64,000 nt of DNA from Trichuris trichiura. Its lineage: Eukaryota; Nematoda; Enoplea; Trichinellida; Trichuridae. The notes beneath the pieces were generated by a model. It saw nothing but the letters and a program-made list of their open reading frames with translations, did not search any database and was not told the DNA's origin. Made by a program: the position numbers and the translations under genes. The first letter of the stretch is position 1. The number at the start of each line of letters is the position of its first letter. Positions 23,892-35,999 of the stretch are shown piece after piece. The stretch spans positions 1,736,001-1,800,000 of the forward strand of contig JBAJFE010000005.1 of the NCBI GenBank assembly GCA_037903355.1. The letters run 5' to 3'.

Positions 23892-26800
23892 GTCAAATGC
23901 TTTTTCGGTTAGCGTCACTTAGTCAGTCTGAATATTGGACTACTCATCCGGCAGTTAACGCGCAAATTTTTTTACACCTTTGTTCGTTCAGTTTAAATTG
24001 TAGACATTCTAACAATTCACATCCGCTAGGTACTTAAAACTGAGAAGCAGAGCAAATGAAGTTTAAAACTGCTCTTATTTTCATCTTGTTTTTCAGACAT
24101 TTCTAAATGTAAATGTTTTTAAAGCATTTTACCGCATGTTTTCCTACTGTTCTAATGTTGTACGTAAGTAAAGGACGTACTGTAGCTTATGAATAAGTTC
24201 TCATAATTAAAGTTACAATTCACCATTCGAGCGCGTCCAAAGTCATCAGGGCTTCGGATCACTAAAAGTCCATTACGTGCAGGTGGCAAATTAGTTATTG
24301 CTGACAGCTGTAATACCTAAAATCGTATACCCAAGCAAAATGAATGATCGCCTCGCATTTGAAATACGCTTGAAAATTTGTCTTCTCCAAATGCTTGATC
24401 AGTCTTGCATATGTCCAAAAGGCGTCGGTGATAAACCATTTGGTTTTTTTTATTTCAGCCGTTCTGTTATCCAATTTTTTCGTCATGTTTAATGTTAACC
24501 ATCTATGTGGTCACCATTCTTGAAGAGCGACTCAGCTTGATACTTAAGTCGCAATTTTATGAGTTGGATTTCGTTTTCAATGTTCTGCGTGTTTGTCAAT
24601 TTTTCCAAAAGCCTTAGATGAGATGTTCCGATATTTCAGTAGGAAAAATTTCCATTTTTTCTGGTGTACTTCGAAGTTTTCGCTACATTTGACGTTCCTT
24701 ACCAGAATCGGCATAGTCAAAGTCACTTCGAACAAGAACTCAGAGAGATCGTTTTCAAAATCAAATATTATTACATCCTTTCAAGTATTGGCGAAACAGC
24801 GGAATGTACTTCGGAGAGCCTAAGAGCGCGTGAATAACTTTGTCCAATTTTGCTAACGTGAAAACCTTTTCTTACGGTAAAACGGTCGGTCGCTGCAGAA
24901 GTAGAAAATAGCAAGTGCATCCTGATAGAATTGTACAACAAAGTAACAATTCGTCATGCGAGTAATGGAAAGTGTCATTTCTTGTTCAGATTACTCGTTT
25001 TCTATTAGTTTGTCTCAAGAGAGTTGTATAAAACCTAGAAAAATAAAAAACCGGCTTTCGGCCATCACTTCAACGCTATCAGTCAAGAGACAGACGGGTG
25101 AAGGTTAGCGACGTATCGAAAATTTTAAGGAGTCGAGTAGAATAGTGCTGACTTTGGAAGGATAACGTAACAAGATGGCATATTTCCAAAGTTTAAACTT
25201 GAAAGTTGGACCTCCTTTTGTGACATTGTGCTAGCTTTTGCGCTGTGCAGAAATAAGACCAAAAACGGACAAAAGCGGAGCTTTCTGATCTACAAGTGGT
25301 CAAGTATCAACGATCCACTGGTTGCTCATGAAACCGTTTGACGTTAATTTACTAAGATCTGGCTGGCCCTAGTAGAAAGCACCTCTTTTTCGCCTGTTTT
25401 TTTGAATTAAAAATTTTGCATTCGACATATGCTTTAACTGTATTTGTGCAAAAATTTAAATGTTTAAATTTGTTTCTGTTGTCTTGATTTCGATTTTTTC
25501 ACTTTTATTATGTTTACGCAATGCGGGCAGATTGCAAACTATCGATTATTCTGTGTCCACTGAACTAAACAGGATGGTCATGATTCCGCTTATGGAAATG
25601 GCGGATGCTTAAGCCCAAACGGGATTCATCGGACGGTATAAACCATGCAGAAATTATTTCTTAAAGGTAGTGAATGGTTGGTAGTAACAGTTTTTTAGAG
25701 AGCAACGAAGAAGGGAAGCTGTGAAGCTTTCGATTCTTTTCTGCTAATATTGACGCTATATTCTACCAATCCGTACGCTAACGACAGGAGAATGGGAATT
25801 CCGAAAATTTCTTAGCTTCCGTCTTTTTGTTGCTCATTCAAAAATGATTTTTCTATTAAACATCCACCGCTTCGAAAAGGATTATAGAACGTGGTTAGCT
25901 GAAAACTTAGCTTCTTGGTACAGGAAAGTGGAATTTTATGTAGAGTATAGAACTTTATTGTTGCAGTAATTTCCTGTTATTACAATAAACAAAGTTTTGA
26001 AGACCGATTAAGGCCTGACCTGTATGTAGGCTCCGGTGACAAAATTTTGTTGATTCTGTTAACGGTACATTACTGCAACAAAGAAGTCCGTACTTCACGT
26101 AACTGTCTTTGTAAAAATAATGACGAGGCTGTTGGTACGCAGAACAAATGGCTTCATTGCGCTGTAACGGGCACCTGTTGCAGTGTGCTTGCCTATTTTG
26201 GCATAAACGTAATGAAAATTGCTTTAGAGCATTGTATGTTTACTTCGACAACATGCTTCCGCATTTGAGTACTGTCCACAGATGCTTTATCGAATATGGC
26301 AAGTGGCATCCGGAAATGTGCACTGTAATAATAAACTAATCAGATTTTTCTCTAAATATGTTGAAACCATTTTGAAAGGCGGATACATTGTAGAGCAACT
26401 GAAAAGATGCTGTCACCAAGCGGATGTTCATCAAGAAATGTCAGCAGCGCTAACCTCTCCACTTTTTGCTTCACCTAAAGGTTTATACATTGCGTCCAGA
26501 ATTAATACACCATCAGCCGGATTGCAGTATGAATCAAAATCACTGTAGGCCTAACATCAATGGAGTATTGGTTACGCTAGTCGACTCTTGACGGTGTTTA
26601 ACTTTTTCAGGCTTTAAGTAGGCGCTAATTTAAAACAATGATTGCTTCTTGGCAAAATGGCGTTTTATCTTAAATTCAATCGTTCAATGGTGGAAAGCAA
26701 AAGATCTGTTGATGATTATTGGTTTTAGTTTAACGCTGTTCTTGCGTAATCAGCTGACTTTTCGCTTTTTAGGGGAACTTGGCAGTGTCCTATCAGACAT

Positions 26801-29553
26801 GTCAAAGTTTAAGGCAGTTTCAACAACGCTTGTTCATCATTAGCTGAGCTTGTCGCTATTTTTGCATAATTCATTGAATCAATGTTAGAATTCAGTTGTT
26901 GTCAAGAACGAGGTCGTCAGTTGGCTGACTGATGCTTCTTCACTGTTTTCTTAGGTAAAATATTTGAAAGGGAACGTGCCAGAAATTTTAATTGTAAATT
27001 CACAGAAAGTTGCCGAATCCTGATGAGATTGTTGCGATGGTGTTTTCAGCAGTGTTCACTTTGACTGAAGAAAGCGTCAACAGGGTGTACTGCAGTAGTT
27101 TCGAAAAGATTTTGCCGATACTGTTTTAATCGAACTCCGTTCAAACTAGGCTCTTTCAAGAGCCGTTTTGTTGCTCAATACGTCGTCTGCTGTAGTGATT
27201 GTGAAAGGACGCAAATGTAGTTCGGCTTTCTGCAGAAATAACTCTTTATAATTTCTATTTGTGGCTAACAGTGCCCGCAATTCTATTCAGCAGTGAACGG
27301 TCACTAAATCCTTGAAAGGCTGATTCTATTGCTTTCGCAGTACTAACTCAGTATTACCGTTTCTTCTTAGGCGTCCAAATACGGCGGGCATTTGCATACA
27401 TTTGCAATAGAATTCTTGTTGATCAAGAAATGCTTCCGTTCTGAAATATTGCATTCTCAGCTTTACGCGTCGTAAGATAATCGGAAGTCTTCATCCCCTT
27501 TATTTATATTGGTTTTCATTCTCCTTTTCTCAATTTTAACTTAAATAAAATTTGTAGGGTTAAACTTTTTTGACGAAACTCAATGTCTTCAGTATTTAAT
27601 AACCATCTGGCTCGGTTTCTCATCTGTAGATTTAGTTTAATACTTTTCCGTATACCGTAAATGTTCGCAATAATTGACTCCTCGCTGGTTGAACTGCTTC
27701 TCACTTTCTTGAAACGCCTTAATTTTGAACACGAAAACTAAAACGCTTAAACAATTTGAAGCTTAGTTTTCTTACTGCCCAAAGCGATAAGGGCCTTGAT
27801 ATCGTTGAAAACTAATTCAGTTACTTAAAGTTTCATTAGAATTCTACACTTCAAACTATTAGAAATTATTTAGCTTTCGTGTGTCAACTTTGTAGCAGAC
27901 AGTTTTTGAAAGCTGAACGAAAGTTAGATTAGCACAAAACAAAACCGGACGTGCAAAGGGATGCTGTAAATTCGAGCGTAAAAATGGTGGTATCAATTTC
28001 AAAAATACAGTTTTTATCAGTGAAGCGTGAAACACGTTTTACACAGTCAACACGAAAATAGAAGGCAGCTCAAGTGCGTTGACGTAACCGTGAAGGTGAA
28101 CGAATATCACTTTGCTCAAAATGTCGATTTGTTGTTCGAAACGATGAAACTGGTTGGTTTTCTTTGCTGTAATAACCGGTGTGTCGCACTATTTTGCGGC
28201 ATACGGACGAGTAGTAGGACAAATAACAGCGACTGTGAATGGCCAAAGCAAAAATCACTTTTATTTAGACGTTTTCTTGAGTTTAACAAAACGTTAACGC
28301 GGTAAATGTCTACGCTTTCATTTCTTTCAACGAAAGTGTCCCATTCGTTAAGAGCGGGTTATTCCAGTAAGAAGAAATGAAAATTACTGATACACTGAAT
28401 CGCAGCCGCTCCTTTTCTTTTCTCTTATCATCGTTTTCTAAAGCGCAACTGAGTAAAGAAATAGCGAAGATTCTCTTCGGCAACCGTGTTACTGCGACCT
28501 CATGTAATCAATTGGTGTGATGCTTAATCCGGTTTATTTTTATTAACAGTGCGTGTGCCTGAAGTAGAGCAGAGTACAATTATCCCATTCAATCTGGCGC
28601 GAACTTTCAATTGCACCAGTTTTAATTTATTGTTTCTAACACAAAGATTTCTGAGAAAATGGTGTCCTTCGCAATTGACCTGCACGTTGCATCCCACTTT
28701 AGGCGTTCGCTTTGATGTCGTTTGTCTTGTTTCTCTCTTTTATTTTTGCGACAAAGTCAAAGGTGAGTACGAGTATTTGTTGGAATTCATCTGAACAGGT
28801 TTAATGCTTCCGCATACTACAGCCCAGCCTTACACTATTTTGTTTTCCTTCCAACGCAAAACTGCTTCTTAAAGAACAATGTATTGTCGCTCAGGTGTGT
28901 CAGTTATGACATAAAAGTGATTACATCAGCTTTGCGAAAGTTTTTTTAAGTACGTAACTACGTAAGCTTTCAGCTGACCAGCTGTCAAAATTCCCTATCG
29001 CGTAAGAAGAACTGTCGTCCTGCAAAGTACGCCTATATTACGTGTCGATCGTTTTATCCTGACCAAACTGCGCATGTCTTGAAATTGCTTCCTGGCGGCT
29101 TCGTTTTCGTTGTGCTCTGGAAAAAATGCTTTGTTCTAAACGTCTCGGTTGTGGCTCTGCGATTCTCCGAAACGGTTACCAGACAAGCTAAAGTATATAT
29201 ATATTGTTGTTAAAAAGTAGGCTAACAGCTGGTTTACCTTTGCTTTCTGTCTAATCACTGACAGCGATAATAGCGTTTGTGTATATTTACCCGCCGCGTT
29301 GTTCCGTAGGTGATAAATTTAGGTTGACCACTTATTGGTCGTACCTAATGAAAAGCTATGGACGAAGAACTGTTATTGATAAGTTTTCAGGTCGCACAAC
29401 TGTATAGTCAACAAGTGAAATCGTTGCAGATAAGGTTTGTTACATTATTTATAGTGCGGATAAGCAGCTGGCCAGCTTGCTGCTCTGTTGTCCTTAAGAC
29501 CATCTTTGGCGAGCGTCTTAACTTTTCCGACCAGCTTATCCACCACTACAGTT
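23892..29553. other. 5.7-kb region without a recognisable gene
   Basis: Both strands are broken by stops. The frames present (for example 26047-26268 plus and 28027-28305 plus) are under 100 codons and lack motifs or phase-consistent splice neighbours. No transposase, terminal inverted repeat or tRNA-like cloverleaf was noticed. Upstream elements of the OATP gene at 29554 probably lie in the right-hand part. Confidence 0.5.
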
Positions 29554-32379
29554 ATGATATTCTCGCTGTGGAAGACCAGCCGATTATGGAAATTCATTTT
29601 TCTATTCTGCCTTTGCTATTTTCTGGAAGCGATCACTTTTACTTATCTGATCAGTGCCGTCCAAAGCATGGAACGACAGTTTCAAATACCCAGTCATCTT
29701 TCCGGTACTCTAGTTGCCTCTAGCGACATAGGATACATCCCAACTGTTATTATACTTGCCCATTTTGGCAGCAGAGGCAATAGACCTCGTTGGATAGGTT
29801 TTGGCTGTTTGCTAATATCGTTGGCTTGCTTGTTGATCTCTCTCTCAGGATTGACGATTCCTCCAGCAGATTTTGGCTCCGGCTCTAACTCGTTAAATGC
29901 ATCCGCTTTGGAGAGCACTATACCGAAACCGCTAATGCTGTACAGCGAGATTGATACGCCGTCTAAGCTCACTTCGCATATGTATCTTGGCTGCGCCTTC
30001 AGCCGGTGGCTAATCGAAAACGATTTATCGCCTCCCAGCTGGGCGAAGGTTGATGAAGACTGGTACCAAAATTCTTGTCAAAGCAGCAATCGAAGCACGG
30101 CTTTGCGTTTTATTAATAATTCTTCATTTTGGGATGATTTGGCATCTCAACTTGAGCATAATGTAGCTTATGGGACATTCGCAAAAGTTTTAGTGGAGAA
30201 AGTGAATGCTGCTCAAAATTATCCTTACGAGGATGAGTTAAGAACGGAGAACTTTGCAAGTCTGCTCAAGCAGTCCAAGAGGCCGCAAGCGTTGTGCAGC
30301 CGATTGATCAATCATTTTCGCGCTTTGATCAAGAGTTCACAGTGCGCAACGAAAGAGACAAATCGGCTTGCCTTTAGTATTGTCCTAATGGGAATGATCG
30401 CGATTGGAGTTGGCCACAGTATGCCTTGGAGTCTGGGTATGCCTTTGATTGACGACAGCGTTAAAAAAAGCAAAATGCCATACTTTGTTGGTAAAAATGA
30501 TCAGTCGGCCTTGGAAAAGTATGCGTTTGATTCCTTTTTTAGGCGGCGTGTTTTTCATTCGCATACTTGGCCCTATGCTTGGTTTTCTGCTGGGCAGCGT
30601 TTGCAACAGGCTCTATTACAACCTAAAAGCTGATATTGAGGTAGAGCCAACAGATGTCACCTGGATAGGCGCTTGGTGGCTTGGATTTCTTTTCATCGCT
30701 GTTGCACTGTTCATACCTTCCCTGATGCTGTTCTTCTTCCCACATGTCGAACTGGGCAGTCTTGAAAATAAGCCTGAGCAGAGCTCGGCCACAGTGGCCG
30801 TTCAGCAGAAAAACTCCGTTGCAGTCAAAGCCGTCGGTGACAGAAAGTTAACTGTTTGCAACTCCATAGCGGCTGAGCTGAAGAGTAATAGAAGAATTTT
30901 TGATTAATTTGCATAAGAACGTTTTTCCTCAGTCCTATTTGAATCGCTGTGGTTGCTCATACGATTGCCCGTTTACACACTTTGCATGATTGGTCGCATG
31001 ATAGATGTGTTGGCGTTCAAAGGATTTTTCGTCTTTCATTCCAAGTATCTGGAAACTCATTACGGCTTGCCTCAGTACCAAGCCAACGCTGCAATGGGTA
31101 CGCTAGAAGCTGCCTAAGCCGCGTCGATTGCACTTCAGTTTAATTCTTGTTTCCTTAGGTCTTGCTGGAACAGTTGGTTTCGCGCTTGGCAACATTGCAG
31201 GAGGTGTCATTCTGAGAAAACTGAAATTGGAAGGTCGAAAAGTTGTCCTTTATATCCTTGTTTGCGGAATATTTTCCGTGTCGGCCACTTTTGTTAAGTT
31301 AGCGTTAAAGTGTAGCTCAACGCTGAACCAGTTGGGAAAAATGGGAAGGTAAAGATTGAACGAGTTTCAAGAGTGGACGACATTTTTCTAATTCAGAGAA
31401 AATGGTTTCAATTTTACTACTTCCTGCAACGGCGATTGTCATTGCGATAATTCCATGCTGCTTCCGGTGTGCAGCAGCTCAGGAACGCTTTACTTTTCTC
31501 CTTGTCATGCCGGCTGCCGATCCTCTCAGCGTGTTGACTCATTGACGGTTAGTCGCTGAAGGAATTGTTTGCATAAATTTCCGCACCAATGAATGCACAG
31601 TTGTAATGACGTGTTTAGAATTCACCGACTGCTTTTGTATGGACAATGGCACAATAGCAAGCCGCGACTTTTGCCGTGACGATTGCGATCAGCCGTTTGT
31701 GTCCTACATGCTTCTATGGGCTGCTACGGGTCTCGTTGCAGGTACTGCAATGGTCCCAGGACTCCTAATCGTCCTTCGGTTAGCTTTCATTTTCTGAGAT
31801 ACTTTCCAATTAGCTAACGTCGTTTCAGTGCGGTGCCCGCTAGGCTAAAGTCTCTTAGCTTGGGTTTCAGCGCCTTTTTAGTCAGTCTACTCAGTAAGTC
31901 GCCTGCGCTGATCTGACATTATGCTGTATGCTCACGTTGAAGGCACCCTCCCTTCGCCCATATTTTATGGTTACGTCATCGATGGTACATGTCTTTTATG
32001 GAGTGAATCCTGCGGAAAGAAAGGCTCTTGCAGCATATACGATACTGACCAGCTGAGATTACGGCAAGAGCAAAACGTGGCTACTTAAGTTCACTGAGCA
32101 GTGCTATTTTTTAGCTACTTTTCGTTACACGGTGGCCTTCGAACGATTGCTCTTCTCCTCGACATTGGCGTGTGGTATTTTGCAAAAGACTTAAAAATTG
32201 TGGCAGATAGCGATGTTAAGAAAGCCAAAGACCCTCCGCCTACAAATGATTCTAGCAGTGATGTACGAAAAGAAAGTACGCACTCTAAGCAGCGTCAAGA
32301 AACTGAAAAGATGGACAGTGAGGGTTCTTTGCAGGAGCCTCAGCAGAAGGCAGCAAATAGTTGTTGTACAAACCTGTAA
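29554..32379 (+). CDS. Organic anion transporter polypeptide (OATP/SLCO family), copy 1
   Basis: Twelve-pass plasma-membrane carrier; the family moves amphipathic anions such as bile acids, steroid conjugates and eicosanoids. Nine exons: 29554-30490, 30543-30884, 30933-31097, 31159-31348, 31397 to about 31530, 31619-31778, 31829-31893, 31943-32063 and 32115-32379; about 792 residues. The ATG at 29554 was chosen because it aligns with the start of copy 2; the frame is open upstream but has only a TTG. Signatures: SMERQFQIPSHLSG, SSDIGYIPTVIIL, the OATP motif GNRPRWIG, MIAIGVGHSMPW, GVFFIRILGPMLGF, TWIGAWWLGF, and the Cys-rich extracellular Kazal-like loop with YFSPCHAGCR and FTDCFCMDNG. Two oddities: the donor of exon 5 is ambiguous (an obvious GTTAGT gives the wrong phase; GTGTTG at 31531 fits), and intron 8 begins with GC. 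Membership is near certain; substrate unknown. Confidence 0.92.
32064..32114 (+). other. GC-AG intron in OATP copy 1
   Basis: The intron between exons 8 and 9 starts GCAAGAG and ends TTTTTTAG. The paralogous intron at 41881 starts GTAAGC at exactly the same place in the protein (after the run DALRTK / DQLRLR), which supports this being a true GC donor rather than a mis-placed junction. GC-AG introns are a known minor class spliced by the major spliceosome. Confidence 0.75.
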
Positions 32380-33880
32380 CTTTTCTGGGCACAAATTGTT
32401 CCGTAATTTCGATTCTCCCCTCTGCGCGTGAACTTCTTTGGTTTATTAGTGCTCCGCTGAAATAATTGCGCGACTACATCACTTCCGTGCGTTTTATCTT
32501 GCACATCTTAGTTTTGAACCAGTTAAAATGTTTTATCAATATTTTTAACTCTGACGTTGGAAAATGTTGCCACCTAGCTGTTATGAGCACCTTGTCCAAT
32601 TTATGTCATGCATTCGCGTTTTCTTGTTGTCTTTCAGGCTCTACTTCATGATGCCAAGTTCCAAATCGATTTAAATTGATAGTGAGGACTGAGAATATAG
32701 TGCTCTCTGTTTGAGGAATCCTAGTTCTATCAGCTCATTTATCAAACCAGTGTTTAGCTTCTCTTGCAAAAAATTATTTTTAAATTTGGATTACTCTGTC
32801 CCTAAATTTTGGGAATATAGGTGGCATGCGGTTAGCTGAATTTCACAAAAGAGGTAAGGACGTGAGAAATGAAAGCTCGCAGTGAAGACGGTTTATTAGT
32901 TTCCATTGGCAAGCGGGAAGTCTCATTTTTTAAGAACCAACTACCGTTCCTAGGATAAAGCATTGTATCTGATACTATGAAGACGCTGACAGGTATTGAC
33001 AGCCGTCGACCTGACGAAGCAGCGAAACAGGTAATATTCAACTGGCACACATTCTCATTGGTTCATTACAGAGACCGACTAGACGCTAATGATTCATTTA
33101 ATCTCTCTGCGTCTAATGTTCGTAGGTACAAAAAGTTCTGAACAATCAGTTTTGCGCTGCAGCGCATAATTAAAGTAAGCGATATGGCAAAGTTGAATTT
33201 AACTTCGATGCGATTAAAATTCCTTTTCAGACGCCTGGATTGCTTCCTGGAATGTCGCATTCGACTTATGTTAATGGAGCAAATGTTAATATGCAAAGTC
33301 GTTTAATAGCACTTCACATTATAACCTTATAGCAAGTGCTTAGCAAGTAACATTAGGTTTTAACAGTTCAACTAATATTTCAGTGATCTCGTCTCACCTG
33401 TTGTTCTTATGAGCTGCCTTTCTGAACAGCGATTTTAATGTTGTACTTGTTTATCTTTTGTTAAAGGATAAGCAAGCAGTTATTAGACTATTTTCATTAT
33501 TGCTACGACGTCATTAACTGTAGTATTGTTTTCTTAAAAGATGACTATTATGACATTATAAATTTTGGAACGAGCAGTGTTAGTGTGTGCATCTTTATAT
33601 GGAAATGAATCTGCTCATTTAATCGATAAAATGTTTTTCGTTTGTTAAGCTTTTCTAGATATACCATAGCTTATAAATAGGAAGACGTTTTAAGTAGAAA
33701 AAATCCTTTTTGAAAATGTTTTCATTCCTTCATTAACTAAGCAAAAATAGCAAAGTGTCAGCTTAAAACAGAGTAAGATCGATTTTCATATAAAATGAAA
33801 TAGCCTAAATAAGATTATTTTTATATATGTTCATTTTTTTGAGCAACATGTTACGGAGTACAGTTTATCCGTATGAAAGT

Positions 33881-33931
33881 ATCGAAGCTTTCGTGAATTG
33901 ACGAAAACCGTTGATTCGCGAAAGCTTCGAT
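33881..33931. repeat. Inverted repeat, 18-nt arms, 15-nt loop
   Basis: Left arm ATCGAAGCTTTCGTGAAT (33881-33898) pairs with ATTCGCGAAAGCTTCGAT (33914-33931), with a single G-T-type mismatch position. The intervening 15 nt include GACGAAAACC. It could form a stable hairpin in RNA, or be the remnant ends of a small palindromic element. No gene adjoins it closely. Confidence 0.85.
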
Positions 33932-34050
33932 GTTTCAGTACAAATAAGTACTATGTAACAATTTTGTTTAATATTGAAATTTACACGCTCGTTAAAAGAG
34001 ATATTCCATATTCCGTCGTATATTTGTTTGCTTCATATATTGTATGATAT

Positions 34051-34208
34051 TTTCGCTTTGTTCTCGATGGAATCGGAACCATTTGCAAACCAGCTATCCT
34101 TTTTCTGTTCATTTTGCGTATTTTACTACTTTCGCTTCGTTCTCGATGGAATGAAAACCATTTGCAAACGAGATATCTTTTTCTGTTCATACTGCGTGTT
34201 CCCACTTT
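34051..34208. repeat. Tandem duplication, 79-bp period, two diverged copies
   Basis: Two head-to-tail units beginning TTTCGCTTTGTTCTCGATGG (34051) and TTTCGCTTCGTTCTCGATGG (34130). The units differ at a handful of positions, so the duplication is not brand-new. Both strands are open across the repeat in at least one frame because the unit lacks stops there, which makes spurious open frames. Confidence 0.85.
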
Positions 34209-35135
34209 CAAGTTGCAATACGTTCCCACTTTGATATCTACACAAACCTATCGATGTGGGCTAATGATGGGGCAAGATGAACCCTTAATACGTAGCAAGT
34301 AAAAGAGCACTCTTTCTGAGAAATGGGATCTGATTTCCATAAGAATACATGCATGAAAAAGGTGTTCGTTAAATCCTTTGTAGCTGGCTAAAACTTATGA
34401 CACAGAAGTTTAGGATGACTTTGGTTTAGATACGATTTTCTGCATTTTTGCCGTCGGTAACCTATGCATTGCATGGGAGTTTTGTTTCGCTTTTTTGAGA
34501 GCATCTTACGCAGTTCATTTTTTCATTGTACTGCTCGACTGAATTCCTTAATGACTTATCATTATTCATACTCAAAAGCATAAATTCATTATCAATAAAT
34601 ACATGCATTGCAAGCAAGCAAAACGACATTTACGGCAGTATAAGCTCTCGAAAGTTGTTTAAACAATAATCTGAAGATCTTGACACGTTGCACCTGAAGC
34701 TAATATAGTTTTCACTCGCAATTTTAGTGCTATAGGGCGCCTTTATCCTATTGATCAGCAGATATACTCAGTGGCATTACCCGCAGAAACTTAACTGTAA
34801 ATAAAGGTTCGTTCGTTGTTGTTTGCAACTAGTTCAAGTAAATGTGTAAAGCTGAACGTGAAGCTAGCCGGTTAGCGCCAAATGGCAGCAGCGACTTGTG
34901 GTCTTCGTTTCTAATCAATTTGTGATTACATTGCATAAATTGGTGACAGAATTCAAATGCTGTTGCTATTAGATTTGCTAATGCAAGCCAGCAGTCAAAT
35001 AGCACCATTTCAGGATTGTTCTTTGTTTCTTAATTCTCTTTGCTCTGCCCGCATGATGAATAATAATTCAGTGTTCTTTGATTAAGCTATTTAAAGGGTA
35101 CCGTTGGTGTGGACACACATTCCTAACATTGTCTT

Positions 35136-35999
35136 ATGTCAGCAGTAAAACATTTTTTCAGCTTGCTGCTTTTTCTATCATCAGCCGTAGGGCAATTGAA
35201 TTCAAGTCAGGTAAGCATTCTTTCAATAGTTGTTGACCGCTTGCATTAATTATCTTGAGCATATTTTCAAAACTAACCTTCAATCTATTCATGAACATTT
35301 CAAATTTTTATTGAACAAGTATTACTACTGTCAGAGCATTCCTCACTGAAGTCTTGCATTGCCAGATAATGAATAAGTGTTGGAAAGCAATGTAAACGAT
35401 TTCTGTCTGTTATATTCAGGTAAGCGTTTTGCTTAAGAATCCAATAATTTCATATTTTTTTAGCCGGCTACCTTTCGAAAAAATTTGACTAATCTTGGTC
35501 ACTTGCAAGAATTCTCCGTTGACCTGTTGTTGACTACAAATGCGCAAACATTTAGCATTAATCTGTTTGTTAAAAATGACATTGTCTGGCATCTGCGAGC
35601 CTACTATATTCAAAGGGTAGAATGGAAAGCTGAGTTTCAACCGCTGAAACTATTGTACTTAATTATAAGTTTTCAGGTGTGGGTGATGGATAGTTTGTTG
35701 AAGCACCGTTGGCAAAACCAAAAAGAGATCGCTATGAAATCATCGGTTCCAACAAGGAGGCCGAACTTGTCGTTAATAATTCAACAAGGCATCGTTATCG
35801 TAGGCGCAGTGGCAACAACCTTTGCTCGTATGATTTAACTTTTCTTAAGGCAACGATTGCTAACCAAATAATTTGCGACACACGCCCCTTACCTGATCAA
35901 CCCGTTGATGCGGTAGAAATTAGAGGAGACGTGAAAAGTGTAGACACATTTGTTGAAAAGCTAAACAGGTACCATTTGTTACAATATTTATCATTCTAG
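35136..35999 (+). CDS. Secreted galectin-like protein A
   Basis: Exon 1 (35136-35210) encodes a clear signal peptide, MSAVKHFFSLLLFLSSAVGQ. Exon 2 (35464-35616), exon 3 (35677-35799) and exon 4 (35850-35999) follow in phase 0 throughout (166 codons). The fold-defining pieces of a galectin carbohydrate-recognition domain are present: TFSINLFVKNDIVWHLRAYY, then WVMDS...RWQNQKEI, then PVDAVEIRGDVKSV. Exon 2 is exactly as long (153 nt) as that of gene B downstream, and junctions coincide. The sugar-binding consensus H-N-R ... W-x-x-E-x-R is not kept: the HxNPR equivalent reads HLRAYY and the Trp motif reads WQNQKE, so lactose binding is doubtful. Most galectins lack signal peptides, so this secreted form is unusual. 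The last exon may instead be spliced at GTACC (35968). AATAAA lies at 36082-36087. Confidence 0.65.

Larger units (their letters stand above)
32380..35135. other. Intergenic; contains a hairpin and a tandem repeat
   Basis: AT-rich, no supported gene. Holds a strong inverted repeat at 33881-33931 and a 79-bp tandem duplication at 34051-34208, listed separately. The frame covering that duplication (33974-34234 plus) is repeat-derived and starts with TTG. Confidence 0.5.

Noticed and set aside
26047..26548. Overlapping plus-strand frames considered as a cysteine-containing secreted protein
   Set aside because: No ATG-linked signal peptide, no phase-consistent splice partners, and the cysteine spacing shows no known pattern.
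33974..34234. 86-codon plus-strand frame
   Set aside because: Starts with TTG and consists mostly of the 79-bp tandem duplication; antisense is equally open.
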